Below, piece by piece: positions 1 to 4,702 of a stretch of DNA of 6,329 bases (position 1 is the first letter of the stretch; the number at the start of each line of letters is the position of its first letter). The translations under genes were made by a program, and so were the position numbers. The DNA comes from RGIG1828 sp045592485 (GTDB lineage: Bacteria; Bacillota; Clostridia; UMGS1810), in the NCBI GenBank assembly GCA_045592485.1, contig JAZNUS010000219.1:1-6329 (forward strand), written 5' to 3'. The notes under the pieces were generated by a model, which was not told where the DNA came from, ran no database searches, and worked only from the letters and a program-made list of their open reading frames with translations.

Positions 1-11
1 GCTTTTTTTAT
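1..11 (+). terminator. Tail of a further terminator upstream of the repeat array (partial)
   Basis: The first bases, GC followed by seven T, match the 3' end of the terminator that closes each repeat unit (compare 214-222 and 428-436). At least one more unit therefore lies to the left of the window, and the array is cut by the window edge. Confidence 0.7.
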
Positions 12-224
12 GCCTGATAGGAATCGAAAACGGAGACTTTATTTTGTAGAAAATAAAGGAGTAGGCGCCCTGAGCGAAGCCGGGAAAAGGGGCAGGGAGA
101 AAAAATAGGATATGATACAAATAAAAAGGAGAACAAGGGCAAGGGCGAAGCGAGGAAGTACTCGCAGGGGTGTTCGATTCCTATCAGGCGTATAAAAAGC
201 TCCCGAGAGGGGAGCTTTTTTTAT
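12..224 (+). repeat. Tandem repeat unit 1: structured non-coding unit, candidate small RNA with its own terminator
   Basis: This 213 bp unit is repeated with about 97% identity at 225-438. Its ends are complementary: GCCTGATAGGAATCGAA (12-28) pairs with TTCGATTCCTATCAGGC (173-189), and three more pairs including one U-G extend it outward. Inside are a 9 bp hairpin with loop GTAG (37-45/50-58), a CCCTG/CAGGG helix (68-72/93-97) and a GCGAG/CTCGC hairpin (150-154/161-165). An intrinsic terminator follows at 194-222. This architecture suggests a folded RNA of about 200 nt ending at the T run. I see no convincing promoter inside the unit, only an isolated TATGAT at 111-116, so transcription may enter from the left or read through. 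It matches no RNA family I recognise. A retron-like ncRNA (paired ends) or a cassette-type mobile repeat are alternatives. The only frame here, from ATG at 10, stops at 106. Confidence 0.75.
194..222 (+). terminator. Intrinsic terminator of repeat unit 1
   Basis: AAAAAGCTCCC (194-204) pairs perfectly with GGGAGCTTTTT (210-220) around a five-base loop, and the T run continues to 222. The A/T-rich base of the stem would also let it act on the minus strand, facing transcripts of the XRE gene. Confidence 0.85.
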
Positions 225-438
225 GCCTGATAGGAATCGAAAACGGAGACTTTATTTTGTAGAAAATAAAGGAGTAGGCGCCCTGAGCGAAGCCGGGAAA
301 AGGGGCAGGGAGCAAAAAATAGGATATGATTTAAATAAAAATGAGAACAAGGTCAAAGGCGAAGCGAGGAAGTACTCGCAGGGGTGTTCGATTCCTATCA
401 GGCGTATAAAAAGCTCCCGAGAGGGGAGCTTTTTTTAT
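225..438 (+). repeat. Tandem repeat unit 2: structured non-coding unit
   Basis: This is the second complete copy, 214 bp. The closing arms are at 225-241 and 387-403 and are identical to those of unit 1. All differences from unit 1 fall in the stretch corresponding to 99-143: one inserted C and five substitutions, in an A-rich linker between the CCCTG/CAGGG helix and the GCGAG/CTCGC hairpin. All helices are conserved. A 73-codon frame starting at ATG 223 spans almost exactly one unit. I treat it as spurious, because the one-base indel breaks it in unit 1 and its start is simply the junction TTTATGCC. Confidence 0.75.
408..436 (+). terminator. Intrinsic terminator of repeat unit 2
   Basis: This is the same hairpin as in unit 1: AAAAAGCTCCC (408-418) with GGGAGCTTTTT (424-434), and a T run at 430-436. 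It lies just past the 3' end of the minus-strand XRE gene (stop at 455), so it may terminate transcription from both sides. Confidence 0.85.
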
Positions 439-451
439 GCCTGATAGGAAT
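439..451 (+). repeat. Third, truncated copy of the repeat start (13 bp), right boundary of the array
   Basis: GCCTGATAGGAAT occurs at 12, 225 and here. After base 451 the sequence departs from the repeat. Each full unit is therefore bracketed by the same 13-mer in direct orientation. This can come from unequal recombination or from insertion at a fixed target. It ends four bases from the XRE stop codon. Confidence 0.7.
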
Positions 452-454
452 TTA

Positions 455-679
455 TCATTTTGATGCACTTCTTGAATATGGTTGTTTTTCGTCAGTCAGA
501 TTCGCTAAATAATCCATACTTGTATCGAGTGCTATTGCTAATTTTCTGCATTGCTCAAAGGTGAAATATCTTTTGCCGTTTTCAAGTTTTGAATAATCAC
601 TTTGGTCAATACCTGTAAGCATCTGCATTTTTATTTGTGTATATCCTTTTTCAATTCTAAGCTCTTTTAGCCTACTCAT
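455..679 (-). CDS. XRE/Cro-CI family HTH transcriptional regulator (small)
   Basis: This 74-residue protein consists almost wholly of one HTH_3-type helix-turn-helix domain. Residues 2-12 form helix 1. TQIKMQMLTGI (about 14-24) and DQSDYSKLENGKR (about 25-37) form the HTH pair, with the typical S-x-LENGKR signature of the family. Residues 40-60 form the remaining helices, with the usual end ALDTSMDYLANL. There is no extra ligand or protease domain, so it is probably a simple dimeric DNA-binding repressor. I chose ATG at 679 because GGTGAT lies four bases upstream; an upstream in-frame TTG at 691 would overlap that ribosome site and the -10 region. It is transcribed divergently from the zinc-ribbon membrane gene, and two operator-like repeats lie between them, so autoregulation and control of the partner are the likely roles. 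An antitoxin-like role is an alternative. Confidence 0.88.
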   Translation of the reverse strand: MSRLKELRIEKGYTQIKMQMLTGIDQSDYSKLENGKRYFTFEQCRKLAIALDTSMDYLANLTDEKQPYSRSASK

Positions 680-690
680 AATTATCACCA

Positions 691-719
691 ATTATATTAT
701 GGCAAAATTCCCTATTGAA
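691..719 (-). promoter_or_regulatory. Putative promoter of the XRE gene
   Basis: On the minus strand a perfect TATAAT lies at 696-691, with a weak TTCAAT at 719-714 and a 17 bp spacer. The transcript would start close to the ribosome site GGTGAT (689-684). The -35 box overlaps that of the opposing promoter, so the two promoters probably exclude each other. Confidence 0.55.
696..715. promoter_or_regulatory. Operator-like repeat 1
   Basis: The 20 bp ATTATGGCAAAATTCCCTAT matches repeat 2 (720-740) in order: ATTATGG, an AAATT core, then CC-TAT. It fills the spacer of the minus-strand promoter. Weak dyad symmetry (GG...CC around AAATT) fits binding by an XRE dimer. That the adjacent XRE protein binds here is inference. 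Confidence 0.5.
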
Positions 720-743
720 ATTATGGTTAAATTGACCTATAAT
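715..743 (+). promoter_or_regulatory. Promoter of the zinc-ribbon membrane protein gene
   Basis: TTGAAA (715-720), a 17 bp spacer and a perfect TATAAT (738-743) form a near-consensus sigma-A-type promoter. The predicted start near 750 leaves only about ten bases before the ATG at 761, with GAGGTGAT (750-757) as ribosome site. Confidence 0.75.
720..740. promoter_or_regulatory. Operator-like repeat 2
   Basis: A 21 bp direct relative of repeat 1, starting ATTATGG and ending CCTAT, with a symmetric GGT-N7-ACC core (725-737). It fills the -35/-10 spacer of the plus-strand promoter, so a bound repressor would block that promoter. It starts 24 bp after repeat 1. Confidence 0.5.
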
Positions 744-760
744 ATAATTGAGGTGATATT

Positions 761-1042
761 ATGGCTGAATTTTGCTTAGAGTGCTGGAATAAACTAAATA
801 AGCGGAACGACAGTGAGAGAAAGTATATTATATCAGATTATCTGGATTTGTGTGAGGGGTGTGGGGAATGGAAGCCTGTGATAATTATGGAACGCACATC
901 GTATTATCTGTATAAATTCAGGTATATTCTTTTGCCGTTTAAAATTATTTTATTTATGGTTTTGATATTATGGAGAATAATAACACTTCCTTATTTGCTG
1001 TTTTATTATTATTGGCAAAAAAAGAAACGCAATAATAAATAA
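761..1042 (+). CDS. Zinc-ribbon protein with a C-terminal membrane segment, function unknown
   Basis: This 93-residue protein has two CxxC knuckles (C5/C8 and C31/C34) separated by 22 residues, so it probably binds one zinc ion. The second knuckle sits in the acidic motif DLCEGCGEW. A basic-aromatic stretch follows (RTSYYLYKFRY, 45-55). Next is a long hydrophobic region (about 56-85, LLPFKIILFMVLILW then LPYLLFYYYW) that should form one or two membrane segments, and the protein ends in a basic tail (KKKRNNK). The positive tail and cysteine-rich head suggest the head lies in the cytoplasm. I know of no assigned function. The start is fixed by GAGGTGAT three bases upstream. The gene is divergent from an XRE regulator and behind a promoter overlapped by an operator-like site, so it is probably its main target. 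The low GC of this pair, compared with the genes to the right, would fit acquisition by transfer. Confidence 0.8.
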   Translation: MAEFCLECWNKLNKRNDSERKYIISDYLDLCEGCGEWKPVIIMERTSYYLYKFRYILLPFKIILFMVLILWRIITLPYLLFYYYWQKKKRNNK

Positions 1043-1112
1043 TAAAATATTCTCTGTTATATTCAGGACTGTTGCCAAGGGACTTTTCCCAGACAATCAT
1101 AAACATTTTTTG

Positions 1113-1141
1113 TTGCATATCCATCTCTGTTGTGCTATAAT
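1113..1141 (+). promoter_or_regulatory. Promoter of the CPBP protease gene
   Basis: TTGCAT (1113-1118), a 17 bp spacer and TATAAT (1136-1141) preceded by TG at 1133-1134, an extended -10 form. The predicted start near 1148 gives a leader of about 26 bases holding the ribosome site AGAGGGAGG (1158-1166). The gene therefore has its own promoter. I see no terminator between 1042 and here, so read-through from the zinc-ribbon gene is possible. Confidence 0.7.
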
Positions 1142-1173
1142 TACATAAGCTATCACAAGAGGGAGGCTTATCA

Positions 1174-1836
1174 ATGAAAAGAATTCAAATACCGATTCTT
1201 GTTATAATTGCCTGTGCTGTTATGGGTATTGTAGATGCTGTTATTCAGCCGGGATACGCGGTCAAATCCTTTGTGAAAATTATAATGTTTTTGCTCATAC
1301 CGACTGCATGTGCATTTTTCAATAAAGATATAAACATCAGAAAACTTTTAAAACCAAACAAAAAAGGCTTTATTGTTGCCATTGCTTCGGGGCTGGGAGT
1401 GTATGCTGTTGTACTTGGTGCTTATCTTGCTTTTAAAAATGTCTTTGATTTCTCCGCCTTGACCAAAAGCCTCAACGAGACCACCGGAGTTAATAAATCG
1501 AATTTTCTCTGGGTGGCTCTCTACATTTCCTTTGTAAATTCTCTTTTGGAAGAATTTTTCTTCAGAGGCTTTTCTTTTATAACACTGAAAAGCTACACCA
1601 CGCGAAAATTTGCATATATATTCAGCAGTCTTTCATTTTCCCTCTATCACATTGCAATGATGATAGGCTGGTTTGGTTTGCCTGTAATTTTAATATCTCT
1701 TCTCGGACTTTTTGCTGGAGGTATGATTTTTGACCGCTTCGACGAAAAATATGAAAACATTTACCTTTCCTGGCTGATACATATGTTTGCGAATTTTGCT
1801 ACCAACACAATCGGATTTATGCTTTTTGCAGTATGA
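1174..1836 (+). CDS. CPBP family intramembrane glutamic endopeptidase (CAAX/Abi family)
   Basis: A 220-residue, very hydrophobic protein with about six to eight membrane segments (for example 6-24, 33-50, 65-86, 112-130, 148-164, 169-186 and 198-218). The three family motifs are intact: EExxxR as E126-E127...R131 in LLEEFFFRGF, FxxxH as F155...H159 in FSLYHIAM, and HxxxN as H203...N207 in LIHMFANF. These are the known catalytic residues of Rce1-like proteases, so it is probably an active membrane protease. In bacteria such proteins serve in bacteriocin self-immunity, peptide maturation or regulated proteolysis; nothing here picks the substrate, and no bacteriocin gene is adjacent. ATG at 1174 follows GGGAGG by seven bases. 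A strong hairpin terminator begins 20 bp after the stop, so it looks like a single-gene unit. Confidence 0.92.
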   Translation: MKRIQIPILVIIACAVMGIVDAVIQPGYAVKSFVKIIMFLLIPTACAFFNKDINIRKLLKPNKKGFIVAIASGLGVYAVVLGAYLAFKNVFDFSALTKSLNETTGVNKSNFLWVALYISFVNSLLEEFFFRGFSFITLKSYTTRKFAYIFSSLSFSLYHIAMMIGWFGLPVILISLLGLFAGGMIFDRFDEKYENIYLSWLIHMFANFATNTIGFMLFAV

Positions 1837-1856
1837 CATTAAAGATTAATTCTCAA

Positions 1857-1907
1857 AAAGGGCGCTGTCTCAACATAGTGAAATCACTTGTTGAGACAAC
1901 GCCCTTT
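1857..1907. terminator. Strong bidirectional hairpin terminator between convergent genes
   Basis: AAAGGGCG (1857-1864) pairs with CGCCCTTT (1900-1907) and TGTCTCAAC (1866-1874) with GTTGAGACA (1890-1898). An inner AGTG/CACT helix (1877-1880/1885-1888) has loop AAAT. Plus-strand transcripts of the CPBP gene end with TTT; minus-strand transcripts of the cyclophilin operon meet a better TTTTT tail. Hairpins with GTCTCAA/TTGAGAC arms also occur at ends of some insertion sequences, but no transposase is present. Confidence 0.75.
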
Positions 1908-1937
1908 GCTTAGCCTTAGCAACCAACACTGAAGACG

Positions 1938-2110
1938 CCTCAAATGGCGAATTTTCGGTATCTTTTGCCTTGTCGTCCTTGAAAGGCGGAAGCCTTCCTT
2001 CGTCCTCCGTGCCAAAATCTCCTCAAATGGCGAATTTTCGGCATCTTTTGGTTTGTCGTCCTTGAAAGGCGGAAGCCTTCCTTCGTCCTCCGCATCAAAA
2101 TATCCTCAAA
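1938..2110. repeat. Two 83 bp tandem repeats plus a 7 bp start of a third, intergenic
   Basis: Units at 1938-2020 and 2021-2103 both start CCTCAAATGGCGAATTTTCG. They differ at only a handful of positions in the middle (after CATC/TATC, and TTTTGCCT versus TTTTGGTT) and at the end. CCTCAAA recurs at 2104. Each unit contains the small hairpin AAGGC-GGAA-GCCTT flanked by CGTCCTT and CTTCGTCC. There is no open frame of note. The region is part of the gap 1837-2159, which holds no gene, and looks like a genome-wide palindromic intergenic repeat family. Confidence 0.75.
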
Positions 2111-2159
2111 AATTCATCCATTTGAAGTCTTTCGGAGTTTGAATTGGCTATTGCCTGAA

Positions 2160-2849
2160 TTATTCAACAATTGTCATTTTCTGAATTTTAACTTCCTTCA
2201 GAGGTCTGTCGTTTTCATCGGTTCCTTCGGAAAGGAAGCTGTCCACAACCTCCATACCCTCGGTAACAACACCGAAAGCGGCATAGTTTCCGTCAAGGCT
2301 GGCTGAAGCGTCCTCATAGCAAATGAAAAATTGCGAAGATGCTGAATCGGGATCGTTGCTTCTTGCCATAGACACAACACCTCTCTGGTGGGAAAGGGGA
2401 TTGTCCACACCGTTTGAAGCAAATTCTCCTTTGATTTTATTCTCGGAGCCACCAAAGCCTGTGCCCTCGGGGTCACCCCCCTGAGCCATAAATCCGTCAA
2501 TGATTCTGTGGAAGGTGAGACCGTCATAGAATCCGTCGGAAACAAGACCGAGGAAGTTTTCAACGGTTATGGGAGCAATGTCAGGGTAAAGAGCCATTGT
2601 AAAGGATTGACCGTCTGTCATAACAACATTAACCTTTGTTGACTCAAGCCCTTCCAAAAGCTTTGCATTTGCTTCGGCAGGGTCAACATTTTCAGTAATT
2701 TCCATACTTTGCTTTTTGGGGTTTTTGTCGGTGCCTGAAACAAAGGTTCCCGATGCAACTGCCCAGATAATCAAGGCGATAATTGCCAGAGAAAAAACTG
2801 AAATCAGGGCAATGTATGCCGAATTTGAATTTTTGTTAGAATTACTCAT
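2160..2849 (-). CDS. Membrane-anchored cyclophilin-type peptidyl-prolyl cis-trans isomerase
   Basis: This 229-residue enzyme catalyses cis/trans isomerisation of Xaa-Pro bonds. Residues 1-11 are a polar cytoplasmic start and 12-33 a single membrane segment (AYIALISVFSLAIIALIIWAV). There is no lipobox cysteine, so it should be held as a type II membrane protein with the enzyme outside. A linker (35-70) leads to the cyclophilin domain (about 72-227). Active-site residues match human CypA: FHRIIDGFMAQGGDP holds R115, F120 and Q123, and SSQFF holds Q173 and F175. The CypA tryptophan region is altered (S184-LDGN), as in many bacterial cyclophilins, so cyclosporin sensitivity should be low. ATG at 2849 follows AAGGAGA (2861-2855), which overlaps the stop of the upstream gene; the 11 bp gap implies one transcript. 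It probably assists folding of exported proteins. Confidence 0.94.
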   Translation of the reverse strand: MSNSNKNSNSAYIALISVFSLAIIALIIWAVASGTFVSGTDKNPKKQSMEITENVDPAEANAKLLEGLESTKVNVVMTDGQSFTMALYPDIAPITVENFLGLVSDGFYDGLTFHRIIDGFMAQGGDPEGTGFGGSENKIKGEFASNGVDNPLSHQRGVVSMARSNDPDSASSQFFICYEDASASLDGNYAAFGVVTEGMEVVDSFLSEGTDENDRPLKEVKIQKMTIVE

Positions 2850-2860
2850 TATTGTCTCCT

Positions 2861-3484
2861 TTAATATGTTTTCTTTATTATATATTCAAAAGCCTTCCGG
2901 GCGTTTTGATTTTCAACCGAATCTTTTTTGAGTGGAACACGAAGGGCAATGAACAGTCCTTCATTTTCCACATTGCATTCTTCAAGGAGCGGGCTTGAAT
3001 CTGCACTTATGGCAACAGATGTGCCGTTTTTGTCTCTGTAAATTTTTTCTTCGGGAATCTGATACCTACTCACATATTCTGTTAAATCTTCAAAAAGTCC
3101 TGTATTTTCATAGGAGTAAATTGTTTCTTTGTCAAGAATATAGAGATTACATTCTCCGCTGGCAAATTCCATCTGAATTTTTTCCATTGCACCGGTTTCC
3201 ATTGCATCAGCCTGTTGAGACGGGAGAAAAATATCGCGAAATTCGATGCGCGGCTCTTTTTCAGACTTTAATTCAATGTCAACATTTTCGGCTATGTTTT
3301 TGACAAGTAAATCTCCCTTTACATCGTTTTTGCCGCAAATGTGTAGAATGCCAAGGTCTGTACCGGGATTCACATTGCACTGAGTAATGCAAAGAATAAT
3401 AAATGCGATTATGAGAACTCCGCCGATAATTTTACCTTTATTATAGGTCCAGAAATCGCTGAATTTAGGATTAGTATTTTTCAT
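2861..3484 (-). CDS. Membrane-anchored extracytoplasmic protein, function unknown
   Basis: A 207-residue protein with a short polar start (FWTYNKGK), one membrane segment (about 18-34, KIIGGVLIIAFIILCIT) and an extracytoplasmic domain. The Cys residues near its end (LCITQC) do not form a proper lipobox. The outer domain carries FASGECNLYILDKETIYSYENTGLFEDLTEYV (108-138), whose shape (a yes/no residence phrase, then a flexible anchor, then LxDLTEY) recalls ABC-type solute-binding proteins, but it is far shorter than these and I cannot name a family. The start at ATG 3484 is preferred over GTG 3490 because AGAGGTG lies at ideal spacing before it. It is first in an operon with the membrane-anchored cyclophilin, 11 bp apart, so the two may cooperate or the first may be a client; that is inference. 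Confidence 0.82.
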   Translation of the reverse strand: MKNTNPKFSDFWTYNKGKIIGGVLIIAFIILCITQCNVNPGTDLGILHICGKNDVKGDLLVKNIAENVDIELKSEKEPRIEFRDIFLPSQQADAMETGAMEKIQMEFASGECNLYILDKETIYSYENTGLFEDLTEYVSRYQIPEEKIYRDKNGTSVAISADSSPLLEECNVENEGLFIALRVPLKKDSVENQNARKAFEYIIKKTY

Positions 3485-3513
3485 AGGCACCTCTCAAAAA
3501 TTTGTATATTGAA

Positions 3514-3542
3514 ATTTTACTATACTTGTTTCCTGTTGTCAA
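3514..3542 (-). promoter_or_regulatory. Promoter of the anchored-protein/cyclophilin operon
   Basis: On the minus strand a perfect TTGACA (3542-3537), a 17 bp spacer and TAAAAT (3519-3514), one base from the consensus. The predicted start near 3507 gives a short leader of about 23 bases. This should be a strong constitutive promoter. The related elements GTTGTCAAC and GTTAACAA (3535-3562) overlap and lie just upstream of the -35 box; they could be a regulator site. Confidence 0.75.
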
Positions 3543-3605
3543 CTGTTTGATTGTTAACAAATTGAAAATTTTTCTCTGTTTGTTTTTTTGGCGGATTTTT
3601 CTCTG

Positions 3606-3627
3606 AAGTCCTTGTGTCACAAGACTT
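3606..3627. promoter_or_regulatory. Imperfect dyad in the divergent promoter region, possible operator
   Basis: AAGTC-C-TTGTG (3606-3616) is complementary to CACAAGACTT (3618-3627) with one extra base. It lies between the two divergent promoters, about 65 bp upstream of the cyclophilin operon -35 and 33 bp upstream of the capsid promoter -35. No T run follows, so it is not a terminator. The regulator is unknown. Confidence 0.3.
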
Positions 3628-3659
3628 TAACAGGGTTTCAATTTTAACCAAAAACCCCT

Positions 3660-3688
3660 CTGAAAAAATTTTTAAAATGATATACAAT
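3660..3688 (+). promoter_or_regulatory. Putative promoter of the capsid cassette
   Basis: CTGAAA (3660-3665), a 17 bp spacer and TACAAT (3683-3688). The -10 box matches the consensus at five of six positions and the -35 at four. A start near 3695 leaves a leader of about 80 bases before the scaffold gene. If correct, the cassette is a self-contained transcription unit and not the distal part of a longer phage operon. Confidence 0.45.
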
Positions 3689-3776
3689 AGAGTTACAGTT
3701 GAGGGTTGAAAAAAACACACTGCACAATGCCAAAAACATTCCCCGACTGTGACACCCGGGAAAGACCGGAGAAATT

Positions 3777-4667
3777 ATGACACTTCGGAAAGACGAAAGA
3801 AAGGAAAATGAAAAAATGAAAAAATTAACAGAGCAGGAACTCAAAAAGCTTCTTGAGGAAACTGAGGAAAAAGACGCTCAGAAGCTTTCAGACAACAAAA
3901 AAGGGGAGGACGCTCATCCCGAAAAAGAGGATGTTGAAAAAAACAACTCATCATCCTCCAAGGAAGCCGAATTTGAAAAACTCATCAAGGGCGAATTTAA
4001 AGAGCAGTTTGAACAGAGAATGAGAGAAAATCTCAAAAGACGATTCAAGGAAAGCTCTGATGCGAAAGCTAAAATGGCTGAAAATGATCAGATTATCAGC
4101 GCACTTATGATGAAATACGGCATAGGCGACGGTGACACATCTGCCCTTATGAATGCAATCAAATCGGACGACGGCTTCATTAAATCTGAAGCAGAAAAAA
4201 TGGGAGTTGATTCGGAAACCCTCAAGAGAATTAAAAAGCTTGAATATGAAAATGAGGTTATGAAAAAACGCCTTGACAAACAGAAGGCAGATTTTCAGAT
4301 GGAACAGACAATCGCTCAGTGGATTAAAGACGGAGAATTTCTCAAAGAAAACTATCCTGATTTTGACCTTGATGCCGAATCTGAGAATCCTGCATTTTTA
4401 AATCTTTTAAGAGGCGGAGCCGACCTTAAGAGTGCATATCTTGCAATGCATCACGACGAAATTGTCAAAGAGCTTATTGAAAAAGCCGCAAATGATGCAA
4501 AAACTCAGGCTGCCGAGGCAATCCGTGCAAGAGGAATGAGACCTCTTGAAAACGGAATGTCGGGCAAAAGTGCTGCGCTTTTCAAAACAAATGTTTCCGC
4601 ACTCACTCCCGAACAAAGAGCAGAAATTGCCGCAAGGGTTGCCGGAGGCGAGGTTATAAGCTTCTGA
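3777..4667 (+). CDS. Phage capsid scaffolding protein
   Basis: A 296-residue, highly charged helical protein that should direct assembly of the capsid shell inside the procapsid. Residues 14-60 are acidic and lysine-rich with a polyserine end (NNSSSSK), probably disordered. Residues 62-100 (EFEKLIKGEFKEQFEQRMRENLKRRFKE) and 150-180 (KKLEYENEVMKKRLDKQKADF) look like coiled coils. Residues 181-235 hold the family pattern IAQWIKDGEFLKENYPDFDL...NPAFLNLLRGGADLKSAYLAMHHDEI. The C-terminus RGMRPLENGMSG...VSALTPEQRAEIAARVAGGEVISF is the conserved tail of clostridial phage scaffolds that precede N4-gp56 capsid genes. The start at 3777 follows GGAG by five bases; ATG 3816 (residue 14), after AAAGGAAA, is a credible alternative. 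No protease motif is visible. The capsid gene begins 35 bp later. Confidence 0.82.
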   Translation: MTLRKDERKENEKMKKLTEQELKKLLEETEEKDAQKLSDNKKGEDAHPEKEDVEKNNSSSSKEAEFEKLIKGEFKEQFEQRMRENLKRRFKESSDAKAKMAENDQIISALMMKYGIGDGDTSALMNAIKSDDGFIKSEAEKMGVDSETLKRIKKLEYENEVMKKRLDKQKADFQMEQTIAQWIKDGEFLKENYPDFDLDAESENPAFLNLLRGGADLKSAYLAMHHDEIVKELIEKAANDAKTQAAEAIRARGMRPLENGMSGKSAALFKTNVSALTPEQRAEIAARVAGGEVISF

Positions 4668-4702
4668 TATCATATGCGGCAGACAATTGAAAGGAGATAA
4701 AC

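Noticed and set aside
12..189. tRNA-like appearance: TTCGATT and a GCCTGAT/ATCAGGC acceptor-like pair
   Set aside because: The pairing is one continuous 17-20 bp helix with only three bases between TTCGATT and the supposed acceptor strand, so no T arm, anticodon arm or cloverleaf can be drawn.
223..444. 73-codon plus-strand open frame starting MPDRNRKRRLYF
   Set aside because: It spans exactly one non-coding repeat unit, its ATG is made by the terminator junction, it has no ribosome site, and unit 1 carries a one-base difference that stops the same frame at 106.
1..451. CRISPR array
   Set aside because: The repeated unit is 213-214 bp with nearly identical content throughout; there are no short repeats with unique spacers and no cas genes.
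1079..1090. Small GGGA-CTTT-TCCC hairpin after the zinc-ribbon gene as a terminator
   Set aside because: The stem is only four base pairs and the next T run is about 18 bases away, so it should not terminate.
2198..2563. 121-codon minus-strand frame inside the cyclophilin gene
   Set aside because: It lies in another frame of a gene with a clear catalytic domain and has no protein-like features of its own.
2716..3303. Plus-strand frames of 71 and 102 codons at 2716-2931 and 2995-3303
   Set aside because: They are antisense to the cyclophilin operon, lack ribosome sites and have improbable composition.
3520..3844. Two minus-strand frames of 66 codons in the divergent intergenic region
   Set aside because: They run through the promoters and into the scaffold start, contain low-complexity Phe/Ser stretches and have no ribosome site.
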